A stretch of DNA of 64,000 nt from Argyresthia goedartella (lineage: Eukaryota; Arthropoda; Insecta; Lepidoptera; Argyresthiidae), in NCBI GenBank assembly GCA_949825045.1, contig OX463827.1, positions 4,238,501 to 4,302,500 of the forward strand, in the 5' to 3' direction. The number at the start of each line of letters is the position of its first letter. Position 1 is the first letter of the stretch. Made by a program: the position numbers and the translations under genes. Below are positions 51,965 to 63,034 of the stretch, piece by piece. The notes beneath the pieces were generated by a model. It saw nothing but the letters and a program-made list of their open reading frames with translations, was not told the DNA's origin and did no database searches.

Positions 51965-53600
51965 ATATTTCCCATAGTGAACTAAGACCAAAATTTTTGA
52001 GTTTACGTTTTTACTCAAAAATTTAGTCACATTCCTCTGGGCGTATACTAAATGGTGTTGCAACCATTTCTTTATTTCGATAACAAGCAAGCCGTGCATT
52101 GTAAATAAAACAAAAAAATAATACAAAAAGCTTCTGCCGTTCTCATTAGGAAAACAAGATAGCTCTTCTTTCATCATATCGGAAGCATAACACTCAAACG
52201 CGTCCAAAAACGTGGCGCTCTCTGAAATAAATAAAGTGATGGTAAAGTTTGAAACGCATTTGCTATCCACGGGATCCGTAGTGATGCAGGTTAACGTTTT
52301 TCCCGACTGCTATAGAAGCAGCTAATGTGTTTCGATCGTATGTATTGTAAGCGTGTATGTAGGTATGAATGTTTCGCGGATTTTAATCCGCAAGGATTTT
52401 TTAACAAAATAAGTGTCAAAGTAAAGTAGAGTAAGTAAAATAAGGATTATTAGCTTTTGTGGGAGTGGCAAGACTATATTATATTTGAAGGGAACAAATA
52501 TATTGTTTACCAATTCATAATTCATAATTCTTCATTGCACACAAGTATTTTACAAGTTGCATTAAAAGAAAATGTATGTTCAAAGGCGTGCTTCCAGCGA
52601 ACCAAGACATTGAAGGAAATTTTATTATAAAAGTTAAGTATGCAGTGCTCAATAACTAGTATAAATAAAATTCCAAGGAATAAATTAAATGCTTATAAAA
52701 TAAAGACAATAACTACTAAACAAGTACCGAAATATACAGTATACACTTTACATATAAATACATACAAAAATTTTTACGAAAGAGAGAGGTAGTGCCTTTT
52801 AATACGTTTCTTAACAGAGAAAAGAGTGGGACCAATATAATGTTATGACCACCAACTAAATTAAGTGTTCACCTTAAGTGCCCTCATGTTTCACAGAATC
52901 GTATTTGGTTGCTAAAGGTCACTTTTTGACCGACTAATATACATATTTAGCTTTGTTACGTCAGATTTTTTTAATAAAACCTGGAGTATAAAAAAGATAG
53001 TAAAATTTTGGTGATCATTTAGTTCATTTGGAATGAAAATGTTTTCTTTTGGATGTAACGATTTACTTAATTTGGCAATCATTAGCTTACGCCGTTTTAA
53101 AATATGGAAATGATAAAAGATGAGAGGGGGATGACATTTTCTAAGGTTTATGGGCTTTATATTTTGTGAGATGCGGAACCCAAATCATCCAAACACACGC
53201 CCGATAACGTTCGAGAATTTACTACCTACACTTACGTTTCGCACACATGTCACTACAAGAGGAAAAACAAATACAGGATGAAAAAAACATGAGTTGACAC
53301 ATTTCACCCTGATAGACATTTTAATATAATGTAAAAAAAGTGACGCGTCGTCGGACTGGGTGCTGTTGGATCGTGCGGTTTTGGTACTATAAAGATGCCT
53401 GTGCCCCGTAGTAGGTCGATGTGAACTGAGCATGATGATGATGATGTGATGATATGATGATTACGATGCATTCGGGGTGACAAAGGCACAGTTGTGTTCA
53501 CGTTTAGCGCAAAATCGAGAATTGAGTACTCGATTTTACGCGACAGGGGTATCCCATCGCCGCTGCTAATGAGATACGAAGGTATTTAGGTATGGTTTTC
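51965..53600. other. Mostly unrecognised; possible ATGACCACC-type repeat at 52845-53090
   Basis: TTATGACCACCAACTAAATT and TTTTGGTGATCATTTAGTTC could be facing ends like those of the MITE-D copies at 19826 and 21617, but the core is absent. A (GAT)n-rich run lies at 53430-53465. Confidence 0.35.
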
Positions 53601-53618
53601 TGTATCCCTTTTTGTAAA

Positions 53619-53774
53619 TAGGCGCATACATTGCTTCTGACCCCACACTAGGATTCCCTGTGTCGGGGGATCAGAAACAGCGACAAGGTTTTTTTCTTTT
53701 ATTCCCAGCCGGAGATCGAACCCGGGATCTCTCGCATTGTAGGCAAAGCCACAACCGCAGCGCCATAGAGGTCG
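53619..53774 (-). mobile_element. SINE-A copy, inverted twin of 36756
   Basis: On the minus strand: AGCGACCTCTATGGCGCTGC, GCGAGAGATCCCGGGTTCGA, CGCTGTTTCTGATCC and CCTAGTGTGGGGTCAGAAGC. It shares the CTCTATGGCGC head variant and the adjoining sequence with 36640-36870. Confidence 0.85.
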
Positions 53775-53910
53775 CTATGTCTACTTCTCCAAGCGAACTA
53801 GACGCCTGTCAGGCATCTGCTTCTTCCACAGTGGTCCAATTTAGAGAAGCGGCAAAAAATGACGTTTACTAAGTATATGTAAATATCTACAGTAATAAAG
53901 AAATTTGCAC
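53775..53910 (+). repeat. LINE-B 3' tail joined to SINE-A head
   Basis: CTACTTCTCCAAGCGAACTA, GACGCCTGTCAGGCATCTGC, CCACAGTGGTCCAATTTAGA, GACGTTTACTAAGTATATGT and AAATATCTACAGTAATAAAG. Identical in order to the reverse complement of 36635-36755. Confidence 0.85.
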
Positions 53911-54214
53911 TCTTGATCTCTTGAACTCATCATTTGTCTCTTATCATACTCACCTGTGAAAAAAAACATGCTTCAAGGCATGCTCGCGAAGTAGAATTTT
54001 ATTCTGAAGCAGAAGAAAATATGTTTTTTTTTTTTGTGTGGGTAGTCCTACAAAGCAACAATAAATAATCTGCTTAGTATTATTTTAATTTATTTTATTA
54101 GTAAAATCAATTTAATGTTCAATCGTTCATAAAAGTACTGACCTGGACCCTTTACTGCACACATCTAATTCAAAATCACCACAATCTGACCAGTCTACTC
54201 AACATAACCTAAAA
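53911..54214 (+). other. Probable 5' UTR of the intact LINE
   Basis: Includes a T-rich run at 54022-54037. The exact 5' end of the element cannot be fixed because no second full-length copy is present to compare. Confidence 0.4.
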
Positions 54215-54994
54215 ATGGATCAGTACTCAGAGCTGTCAAAGGGTATGGAAGACATTATATCTTCTTTCAACGATCGCATGGCCAGGTACGAGAGGGATCT
54301 GCAGCTAGCTGCCGCCTCACCCAGCCCTCAGGATATTAGCAGCCTGGCGCAGCAGTTCACAGACTTCAAATCCTTGATCTGGAAAGCTCTCGGAGTGCTG
54401 AAGTCGCAAGTTGAGTTTCTGGGTCTGGGGCTTGACAGGCATGAACAGGTAATGCGGCGCAAGGTCCTTCTTGTCCATGGCGTGGCTGAGGAACCGGATG
54501 AACAGCCTGTTGCTGTACTGTCTGCAGTTCTGTCTGGCCGCTTGAAGTCCTCCGATGAATGTCTTGGAGATGTGAAAGTGGTGCACCGCTTGGGGGCGAA
54601 GGGGGCCAAGACTAGGCCCCTCCTAGTGCGCTTTGCATCCTACAAAGCACGTAGCGAGGTGTGGGACTCGAAGAAAGCCCTCAAGGGTTCCGGCATCACC
54701 ATAACGGAGTTCCTCACAAGGTCGCGGCATGATGTGTTCATGGCAGCGCGAAAACACTTCGGGGTCAATAACTCATGGACTTCCGATGGCCGAATCTTCC
54801 TGCACCTGCCCAACAAGACTCGCCAGAAGATCGAATGCTGGACGGAGTTGCGGCCGCTCATGAACAAGTTCCCCAGTAAGGATGCCCCACAGTTAGCCGA
54901 CAAGGGGAAGAAACCTACTGCGCAGACTTCGGCGGGCACCGTCAAAGGCGTCGTTACGAGGAGAGGTGCGTCTCAAGCTCGGGCTGCGAAGTGA
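54215..54994 (+). CDS. LINE ORF1 protein, 259 codons, intact
   Basis: RNA-binding partner of the retrotransposon RNP. The N-terminal ~75 residues are helical and probably coiled coil (MEDIISSFNDRMARYERDL; LIWKALGVLKSQVEFLGLG). An RRM-like core follows: VLLVHG (84-89), ECLGDVKVVHRLGAKG and RPLLVRF (134-140). Next come a C-terminal ITITEFLTRSRHDVFMAARK segment, a basic tail (KGKKPTAQT) and the end TRRGASQARAAK. This coiled-coil/RRM/CTD order is like the ORF1 proteins of L1 and some Jockey/CR1 elements. No zinc knuckle seen. The start is the first ATG of the frame. A close relative (minus, 3-1100) lacks the last ~10 residues. ORF2 begins 551 bases downstream. Confidence 0.88.
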   Translation: MDQYSELSKGMEDIISSFNDRMARYERDLQLAAASPSPQDISSLAQQFTDFKSLIWKALGVLKSQVEFLGLGLDRHEQVMRRKVLLVHGVAEEPDEQPVAVLSAVLSGRLKSSDECLGDVKVVHRLGAKGAKTRPLLVRFASYKARSEVWDSKKALKGSGITITEFLTRSRHDVFMAARKHFGVNNSWTSDGRIFLHLPNKTRQKIECWTELRPLMNKFPSKDAPQLADKGKKPTAQTSAGTVKGVVTRRGASQARAAK

Positions 54995-55545
54995 TTGGTG
55001 ATGTGGGGTTAGTTAGCCGGAGTGTGGTTTTCAGATACTCGCCGTGCCATGTTATTCAGCGATACGACCTCATTTTACAAGTCCTATGCTGGTAATTCTC
55101 TTGTGCAATGCTTTGGGAGGTAGGTTTATTTATTCTTCGAACTTCTTTGCATTTGCCCGACTATAAATTACTATTTTTTTTTCTTGCATTTGTCAATCTG
55201 TCACTGTCATGAAATGTCACCCTGGGCTCACTTTTTAAATATAAAGTTGTGTTCCGATTTCTGCCAAACCGCATCGTCTACGAACCTATACATTTGTATA
55301 TTATTATTTTTTATCTTGACTCGCTGTCTACAAAACAAAAGTGCGTGACTTTTGCCCTGTGTGTTTTTGTCTTTTGTGTTTTATATTATGGGATCTTATT
55401 ATTTACCAGATTCCTCTCATCACTCCTGTGTGGTTAGGGTCTAGGTCAATATTTATTTAGTAGTGTAGTTGTAGTTTTATTTTGTGTTAGATAACGCATT
55501 CTAGCATATTTATTATATTATTAATATATATTTATTTTATTTGGT

Positions 55546-58485
55546 ATGGATAGTTTATGTAATATTGATAACAGTTTCTTCTCATGTTCTTCAAGTGATG
55601 ACTATATTAGTGCGGAGAGCGATAACTCCTTTGTGGAGAGACCGCTATCCGTCGAACTGACGTCTGTCTTTGCGGGCCTGGGGAATAATTTTAATATTGT
55701 TCATATTAACGCCCAGAGCATTCACTCCAGTTATCCGGACCTACTCGAGTCGTTCAGTAGCAAACATGTAGATGGTATTCTTGTATCTGAATCCTTTCTC
55801 AAGCCAACTTTACCATCCACTATGTTCTCGCTGCCTGGATACCAGCTCTATCGGAACGACAGAGTTGGGAAAGCGGATGGCGGCGTAGCTATTTACCTTC
55901 GCTCGGATATCCCTTGCAGAGTTATAAGTGCCTCCCCGAATGAGTACTCCAAATCAGCAGAACATCTCTTCCTCGAAATCTGTCTTCACCATAGTAAAGT
56001 TCTGCTCGGAGTCCTCTACAGTCCCTCACTTCGTATTGATTACTTTGACTCTTTTGAGACTTTGCTTAATGAGCTGACTCCTCTTTATAATGATACCCTA
56101 TTTCTCGGCGATTTCAATACATGTCTTCTTAAAAATGATTCCCGATCTGCTAAATTACAGTCCATTGTAAATTCTTTCAATATGCATATTCTTCCTCTCA
56201 ACGCTACTCATTTCCAACCACATTGCACTCCCTCTCTTCTTGATCTCATGATAGTTTCTAATTTGGACAAAGTTGCGGCACATGGACAAATTAACTCTCC
56301 TTTTTCCTATCATGACCTGATTTACCTCTCATATAAGATTAAGACTCCCAAGAGCAATGCAAAACTTATTTACATTCGTAGCTTCAAGGGTATTGATTCT
56401 GCATCCCTTAAATCAGATGCCGCGTCGATTGACTGGACACCTATTATCACTAGTGAGACCGTTGATGATAAGATCCACCACTTCAACGCAATTATTCTGG
56501 GACTATTTGACAAGCATGCACCGGTCAAGAAGGTTAAGGTGAAACACCTTCCAGCACCCTGGCTCACCGACGTTATCAAACGTTTGATGACTAAAAGGAA
56601 CAGAGCCAAATGCCTGAACAAAAAGGAGCCTACAGCCGAGAACCTTGCCACTTTCAAACGCCTCCGAAACCGCTGTAATCGCATGTGTCGTGATGCCAAG
56701 CGCCGTCATATATTTGAGTGTATCGAAAGATACACACCTGCTCAAGTATGGAAATTCCTTAGAACGCTTGGTGTCGGTAAGTCTCAGGATCAAGCGGCTG
56801 GCATTGTTGATCTCAACGGTCTCAACATTTTTTTCTCAGCTCCCCCTGTCGTCATGGATCCCACCTTAAAAAATGCCACTCTGTGTCACCTGCGCTCGAG
56901 GTCTGCTCCCACCTCCACTCCATTTGACTTCAGACTTGTCGGAATTGATGCGGTTAAGAAAGCAGTGCTCTCCATTTCCTCCAAAGCCGTGGGTGACGAT
57001 AATATCTGCTCCAAAATGATCAGCAACGTACTTGACGAGCTTCTTCCAGCTATCACACATATAATAAACTTCTCTCTCTCCAATAGTTCCTTCCCAAATG
57101 TGTGGAAAAAAGCCTTAGTTATCCCATTACCCAAAACATCAAATCCCTCCTCTTTTAAAGAGTTTCGTCCAATTTCCATTCTGCCTATCCTATCCAAAGT
57201 CCTTGAATCCATTGTCCATTCTCAGTTATCCTCCTACTTATGCTCAAACAACTTGCTGAATCAACTGCAATCCGGTTTTAGGCCCGGTCATAGCACTGTC
57301 ACGGCCTTGCTTAAAGTCACCGATGACATTCAGCATGCGATGGACGAGAAACAGCTCACTGTGCTTGCACTGCTGGACTTCAGCAGCGCCTTTAACTGCG
57401 TTGATTTCGATATCCTCGTTGAGACCCTGAAGTCCTTGAATGTGTCCTCCGTCTCTGCTTGCTGGTTCGACTCTTATCTGAGAGGTCGCCAGCAACGTAT
57501 TAGGTCGGAGGTGACTTCAACGGAGTGGTGTGACCTCGTTGCGGGGGTCCCTCAGGGTGGTATTCTCTCTCCTCTTCTTTTCTCCGTCTTCATAAATTCC
57601 GTCTCGGATACTCTCTCGTCATCATACCATCTTTACGCAGACGATCTCCAGATTTATCGTCATTTTTCTCCCTGTGATATGGTGTCTGCTGTGGGAATGT
57701 TAAATGCCGATCTCGAGCGAATTAGGGACTGGGCCACTTCTTTTGGACTACTTGTCAACCCTAGTAAGTCCCAGGCTTTGATTATTGGTTCCAGGTTTTC
57801 CCTTAACTTGTTACAGAATCTGTCCATTGCCCCTATAACCTATGATGGAACTATAATCTCATATAGTACTAAGGCCAAAAATCTAGGAGTTTTCTTCGAT
57901 AACCAATTTTCCTGGTCAGCGCATGTCAGCGAGGTCAGTAGGCGAGTCTTTGCCACTTTTCACTCCCTCAAACGACTACAATACTTCCTGCCTCGTCAGA
58001 CAAAAATAACGCTTGCCCAGTCTCTTCTCCTCCCCCTGATCGATTACGCTGACGTATGCTGGGTGAGCGCGAATGAAGAGCAACTGAACAAACTCGAGCG
58101 ACTTCAAAACCTCGGGATTCGGTTTGTCTTCGGCCTGCGCAAGTATGACCACGTCTCGGAGTATCGCAGGGAGTTAAAGTGGCTCCCTATCCGTCTTCGT
58201 CGGGATTCTCATATTCTCATCTGCCTCTATAACATCTTATTTAATCCTCGCTATCCTGTCTTCTTACGAGATCGTTTTGAATTTTTGTCCTCGGATAGGC
58301 CTCGGAGATCTCACGCTCGATCACTGCTTATAACTCCGCAACACAATACAGCCGCATATGAACATGGGTTCAGACTACGAGCTATCAGGCTCTGGAACAA
58401 ACTTCCTAGCGCCATCAGAGACAGCCCGTCACTTTCTATTTTTAAAACTCGCTTAAAAGAACACTATCTTTCTCTTCCATACTAG
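55546..58485 (+). CDS. LINE ORF2 protein: AP endonuclease + reverse transcriptase, 979 codons, intact
   Basis: One uninterrupted frame. The N-terminal endonuclease has HINAQS (53-58), the acidic VSESFL (80-85), LFLGDFNTCL (185-194), SLLDLMIVSN (230-239) and SYHD (254-257). The SDH-type triad is thus present with Tyr in place of Asp between Ser and His. The RT has EFRPISILPILSKVLES, LLNQLQSGFRPGHSTVTALL, ALLDFSSAFNCVDFDIL (catalytic Asp), AGVPQGGILSPLLFSVFIN (~666-684) and YADD (697-700), then a thumb with AKNLGVFFDNQFSW. The C-terminal region ends FKTRLKEHYLSLPY with no RNase H. The length and both domains fit complete CR1/Jockey-group ORF2. Together with ORF1 and a full 3' UTR it may be a live or very recent element. 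Confidence 0.92.
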   Translation: MDSLCNIDNSFFSCSSSDDYISAESDNSFVERPLSVELTSVFAGLGNNFNIVHINAQSIHSSYPDLLESFSSKHVDGILVSESFLKPTLPSTMFSLPGYQLYRNDRVGKADGGVAIYLRSDIPCRVISASPNEYSKSAEHLFLEICLHHSKVLLGVLYSPSLRIDYFDSFETLLNELTPLYNDTLFLGDFNTCLLKNDSRSAKLQSIVNSFNMHILPLNATHFQPHCTPSLLDLMIVSNLDKVAAHGQINSPFSYHDLIYLSYKIKTPKSNAKLIYIRSFKGIDSASLKSDAASIDWTPIITSETVDDKIHHFNAIILGLFDKHAPVKKVKVKHLPAPWLTDVIKRLMTKRNRAKCLNKKEPTAENLATFKRLRNRCNRMCRDAKRRHIFECIERYTPAQVWKFLRTLGVGKSQDQAAGIVDLNGLNIFFSAPPVVMDPTLKNATLCHLRSRSAPTSTPFDFRLVGIDAVKKAVLSISSKAVGDDNICSKMISNVLDELLPAITHIINFSLSNSSFPNVWKKALVIPLPKTSNPSSFKEFRPISILPILSKVLESIVHSQLSSYLCSNNLLNQLQSGFRPGHSTVTALLKVTDDIQHAMDEKQLTVLALLDFSSAFNCVDFDILVETLKSLNVSSVSACWFDSYLRGRQQRIRSEVTSTEWCDLVAGVPQGGILSPLLFSVFINSVSDTLSSSYHLYADDLQIYRHFSPCDMVSAVGMLNADLERIRDWATSFGLLVNPSKSQALIIGSRFSLNLLQNLSIAPITYDGTIISYSTKAKNLGVFFDNQFSWSAHVSEVSRRVFATFHSLKRLQYFLPRQTKITLAQSLLLPLIDYADVCWVSANEEQLNKLERLQNLGIRFVFGLRKYDHVSEYRRELKWLPIRLRRDSHILICLYNILFNPRYPVFLRDRFEFLSSDRPRRSHARSLLITPQHNTAAYEHGFRLRAIRLWNKLPSAIRDSPSLSIFKTRLKEHYLSLPY

Positions 58486-58785
58486 ATTTATGTAGGTTTA
58501 TTGCTTTGATATATATGTAGTATAATTTTGTCTATTTGTATTGATATTATGTATTTATGTACATATTAGTAATTAGTTTATTATTTTAATATTTTTAACG
58601 TTGTGCACATAGGTCTACCTGTTATTTCATGTATTCTGTCCATATTAGGTTTGCTGGAAGAAATCTCTTTTTAGAGATAAGCTCGCCTTTGTACACCTAG
58701 TTTCCATTTTTTTGTATCTGTATCTTCTGTTTTTGTGCAATAAAGTATAAAGAGAAAAAAGTATAAAGAGAGAAATGTTTATGGC
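58486..58785 (+). promoter_or_regulatory. LINE 3' UTR with conserved hairpin and polyA-like tail
   Basis: AT-rich UTR, then GGTTTGCTGGAAGAAATCTC and TTTTTAGAGATAAGCTCGCC (hairpin AAATCTCT/AGAGATA-type with T-rich loop). It ends GTGCAATAAAGTATAAAGAG and a partial repeat of GTATAAAGAG. In related LINEs the 3' end is what the RT recognises to start reverse transcription; that role here is inferred. Confidence 0.8.
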
Positions 58786-58799
58786 TTTACATTTGTGTC

Positions 58800-60360
58800 C
58801 CGTCCTGTGTTTGATATCTTTACAGGTTTCTATTTGTCAAGGCATGGGAAGACTTATTCTGGCAGGTATTTGAAGGTTTGTGTAAATTTCAAAATGTTAC
58901 TTTTATTTTAACGTTTCATCTCATTGTATCTTTGTGATTTCCTTATTGCAAAGGAAACAAAACGATGTTTATGAATAATAACTGTTTTTTCCCCCTAGCC
59001 GAATGACGAACGAAATTATAACTCGCATGAACATATTGTGTCAATAAGGTTAGGTAAACTCTTTGCTTTATCTTAGCAGTAAAGAACAATATTCTCAAAA
59101 CACTTTCAAGAAGAAATACGGCCAAAAACAAAACGGCCCCAACAGTGGCAATTCATCCGTTCTCAATTCGCGGGCCGGCACGCGTAAAACATTTGACATT
59201 GGCAGTACCGAATGTAAAATTTTACTCCGAGGAGATAATAAATGTCGCGTTTTCGTCAAACGGGCGAATTCCGAGTCAAGTGACAGTGAGAAGTGTGTGC
59301 GGAATCACCGCCTCCTTTAATGTTCGGTCTCTTTGGAAGGCGATGTATTTGTGAATTCGACGCGTGTGTTCGCTGTGAAAAAAGATATTTGTTACTTACG
59401 ATTGTAAATGTTGGTATCGTTATTTTGGGATGTAATATGTTTTTTTTAGTTGGTTTGCATTGTTTGAGTATTTTGGAAGAAGAACTGTGCATCTAACATC
59501 TAACTAATTTGGGTGATTCAATCTATTCAAGCTTAAATCGAGCTAGGGAGTTTAAAATAAACACAGTAAGAAATCTCTGATGAAGTTATATGACTAGAGG
59601 CCTAGTTAGCTGCAATTTTTCATATTTTACAGTCATTACGAAGGATTCTCTTAAGCTTGCCAAATATCTTGAAATTCCCACTTTATCACCTTTCTACTGC
59701 CAGACATGATTTCAGTTTCACTGGAGTGCAGTGCTAAACAAAACAATTCATTTGGCATCGCTCAAACCCAGTGAAAATTTTTATTTACACAGATAATAAA
59801 AAGGTTATAATAATTTTATTTTGAAACGCACGTGTAGAAATGCTGGCTGAAAGGATTTGCTTGGCGCTGAAACTTTTTGAATTTCGAGTATATTCACTGC
59901 ACTTTGTCATTTTCTGAAATGTTTGTTTTTAGTGGCCCCTGGCCATTACTTGGATTAATTCGTCAGCTTCTCAAGATGTTGACTTATTATGGCCACATTT
60001 TAAGTGCTTAGCTCATTGCCGAGGTTTCGCAGAAGACTTCATAACTCGGGTTCTTCTTTTAATTGTTTCTGGGTGAAGATTTATGCCGCAAATTAAAATG
60101 AGTAAAGTGCAATTATGAATTCACACTTAAAGCCATTTTCCATTTTAGTGACTGGAGATTTTATTGTGTTTATGTGTCCGTATTATTTAGTTCCGACCCG
60201 TGCCTCGCTTCGCTCTTGTCTCTACCTATATTGCAATAGATCCTAATCTCAAAAGCTCAGTGCAGATGCTGCTGAAATAATTGGAGGTTGTCTATCTGTC
60301 AAAGTTATGAAAATATATTTACTTATTCTTATAATATGTGGCGTATTAACCTCATTTGAG
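58800..60360. other. No recognisable feature
   Basis: Several short frames near 59063-59496 overlap on both strands with no motif. GATATCTTTACAGGTTTCT at 58815 recalls the start of the tails at 19680 and 20155. Confidence 0.3.
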
Positions 60361-60369
60361 ACTCGACAG

Positions 60370-60980
60370 AAATAGAAAAAGTTTTTAAAATACAAAAGAA
60401 ATGTGTGAGAGTTATCTCAGGAGCCTATGCTGGAGACACTTGCAAGCCATTGTTCATCAAATTTAAACTACTGACATTGAAAACAAGAAAACATCCTACA
60501 TATTTTCCTAAAAATAAAGAAATGACAATTCGAACCCAGAGAGAAAATATTGGAGAGAGGTTATTTGTTCATAAATGCAAACTAACTTCAGTCCAGAAAA
60601 ATGTGTTTCATATGGCAATAAAAATATATAATGCCCTACCAACAGAATTGAAAGAACTACGATTTAATTTGTTTAAAACTAAATTACATGATTGGCTCAT
60701 CTGTCGTTGTTTCTATTCTATCAATGAGTATCTTAATAGAGACAAATATTTATAGAACTATAACTTACTTACTTATGACATTGAAGTGTGAATTATGTAT
60801 TTTTCTGATAAAATGTTAGAACTATTTAATTTAATTGAATAATGTGATGACTTAAAATTTATTTATTATAATCAATATGTGTACGCCTGAAAATGCAGAT
60901 TTTTGCGATGAAAATGTATAAAATTAAGATCCAATATTGTTACCATAAATCATGCAAATAAACTTATTTGATTTGATTTG
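60370..60980 (+). pseudogene. LINE ORF2 C-terminal fragment with (TTTGA)n tail
   Basis: The frame reads KIQKKCVRVISGAYAGDTCK, PLFIKFKLLTL, then after an apparent internal deletion NIGERLFVHKCKLTSVQKNV, FHMAIKIYNALPTELKE and KTKLHDWLICRCFYSINEYL. This is the thumb and C-terminus of a CR1/Jockey-group ORF2, comparable to FILQKKCLRILVNIDQTMSC in the element at 14517. The 3' UTR ends in TTATTTGATTTGATTTGC, the same tail type as the 14128 element. Truncated and dead. Confidence 0.75.
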
Positions 60981-60984
60981 CGTG

Positions 60985-61575
60985 AAATGTTTTTGAACTC
61001 AACCTTAGACGAATGAAACCCCTTGCCTCCAACTACACCAGGTGGCATTATCGAAAACATTCCAGTTTCGATCCTTTTTTCAAAATAATCCAACTATCCA
61101 ACTTCCTTTGTTCACAACTAACCGTTGCACCCAGCGTAAGTAGGTAAGTGGAAATTCAAAACTGGCTTCCTTTTCCTGTAAACTACAGACAAGTGGTTAA
61201 TCACACTCTGTTGACACTATTATTTCCGACTTTTCCGACACAGATTGGTTACACGTAGCAATTATTTCACGACTCGGTTTTCCCTCGAGCTGTTTTTTGT
61301 CTTGATACATGTTATGATCGTCGGGTTTGTAACAGGAAAATTGGCGGCCTCAGGAGACTTTCTTAGAAGATGTACACGTGGGATTGCCCGGCGACCTGCT
61401 CGTCGGAACCGCCTGTGAAAGAACGGAGGAGTTACATCATAAGATCAAAGCGTTAAATTGGTGTCTAGTTCGCTGGTGAATTCATGGGATTGCCAGGAGT
61501 CCCGCGACATGCCGGCGGATGTCGAATCAATAAATTGACAACAACATCGCATCGTCACCACATTCCTGGGTTCAT
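60985..61575. other. No recognisable feature
   Basis: Mixed composition with no repeat or domain identified. Confidence 0.3.
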
Positions 61576-61581
61576 CCTTTT

Positions 61582-61830
61582 GACGACCCGAATGGCCGAC
61601 TCGGCAGTGACCCTGCCTGCGAAGCCAAGGGTCCCGGGTTCGAGTCCCGGTTGGAGCAAATATTTGTTTGATGAGAACGGATGTTTGTATCCTAGTCATG
61701 GTTGTTTATCTATCTAAGTATAATATTAATCTATATAAGTATCTGTATCGTTGTCCCAAGATAGAGGGAATCCTAGTTTGTGGCTAGATCAATGTGTGTA
61801 AATGGTGTCGGTATTATTATTATTATTATT
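61582..61830 (+). mobile_element. SINE-C copy with (TTA)n tail
   Basis: GACGACCCGAATGGCCGACT, GGGTCCCGGGTTCGAGTCCC, GATGAGAACGGATGTTTGTA, AATCCTAGTTTGTGGCTAGA, TGTGTGTAAATGGTGTCGG, then TATTATTATTATTATTATT. The most complete head-to-tail copy of the family. Confidence 0.92.
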
Positions 61831-62034
61831 TCTTTGGGATCTATTACAGTTTTGCTCGACCTAAATTTAGTTAATAAATTAATAAGTGGGCACAATCGAG
61901 CCGCCGCCACCCTTTGTCTTATGTTTACACGAATAAGGTATGCAAATATTTACGGCACCTAGTCCCAAAGAAAGTATGTAAAATCCATGACTTCATTCGT
62001 GAACTAAGAAGCTCAGTTGGTCATATATGAGCAT

Positions 62035-62375
62035 TTCTCTTCTATTTCGCTATAGGTACCTTATATAGGTATGTATTTATAAGTATTTGTTTGTTATATA
62101 TTTTATTTTTGTGCTATTATATTTTCTGTAATATTATTATACATTATTTATCATATTATATATTATTATGTTTTAGTTTCGTAAATAATTAGAGGTTGGT
62201 GTAAAGTTTTGCTGTATAGTTCTCCTGTTGCTCAAATTTTCCTTTCCTGCTTAGGTTTGCTGGTAGAAACCTCTGTTTAGAGATAAACATGTTTTATTAC
62301 CTTACCATTAATGTTTTGTTACCTACTATAATCATTACTATAATCATTTCTGTGCAATAAAGAATATAAGTATCT
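62035..62375 (+). repeat. Orphan LINE 3' UTR with hairpin tail
   Basis: AT-rich UTR, AGGTTTGCTGGTAGAAACCT, CTGTTTAGAGATAAACATG, and CTGTGCAATAAAGAATATAA. A C for T change weakens the hairpin; the CTCGCC box is lost. Confidence 0.75.
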
Positions 62376-62604
62376 TCAACATTATTCCAAACATAAGTGT
62401 AGCCTAAAAGTCATTAACGTATCACTCGTAATGCGACCTCAGAGCCAGTCAAGATTAACTCCATTTCAAAAACTTATCCACTCCAAATCCCTGGGCCTGA
62501 AATCCGCTGCACGATGACCGCTCAATGACAATGACGCACCGACCGACGTCCGGAGATAAACTTTACTTGGCGTTTCAAGAACATTTTTTGGGCAATTCAT
62601 TTTA

Positions 62605-63032
62605 AAAATCGGTCAGGTGCGGGTCGGTGTGGCACAGGAAGGGTTTCCGTAAAATAAAACTAAAAGACTAAAAATAATATTTCAAAAATAAAAATAAAAT
62701 AATATCCAAACGTGGACTCGAACCCAGAACTCTATGTTTGCGAGACCGATACCAAGCCAATATCGCTACCACAATCTTATGATATGCCGCAAAATCTACG
62801 ATCATTTAAGAATCATGATATGATATGTTATGTCGCCGGGGGTGTTAAAACACGTTTCGTTCCCCTTCAATTTATAACATCTCGTATAGTTCATTTGTTG
62901 ATGACGCGGCAACAGTAAGACATATTCTATGAAAATTTCAACTATCTTCCTATTACGGTACATGAGAAACATCCCGCTGCCGGACGGACGGACCAGTAAT
63001 AGGGTCCTGCTTGGTACGGGTACGGAACCCTA
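62605..63032 (+). repeat. GTACGGAACCC repeat with a tRNA-like insert
   Basis: AAATCGGTCAGGTGCGGGTC at the start, CCTATTACGGTACATGAGAA, GACGGACGGACCAGTAATAG and GGGTACGGAACCCTAAAAAT at the end. At about 62708-62775, on the minus strand, GTGGTAGCGATATTGG and TTCTGGGTTCGAGTCCACG resemble tRNA A and B boxes. Confidence 0.7.
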
Positions 63033-63034
63033 AA

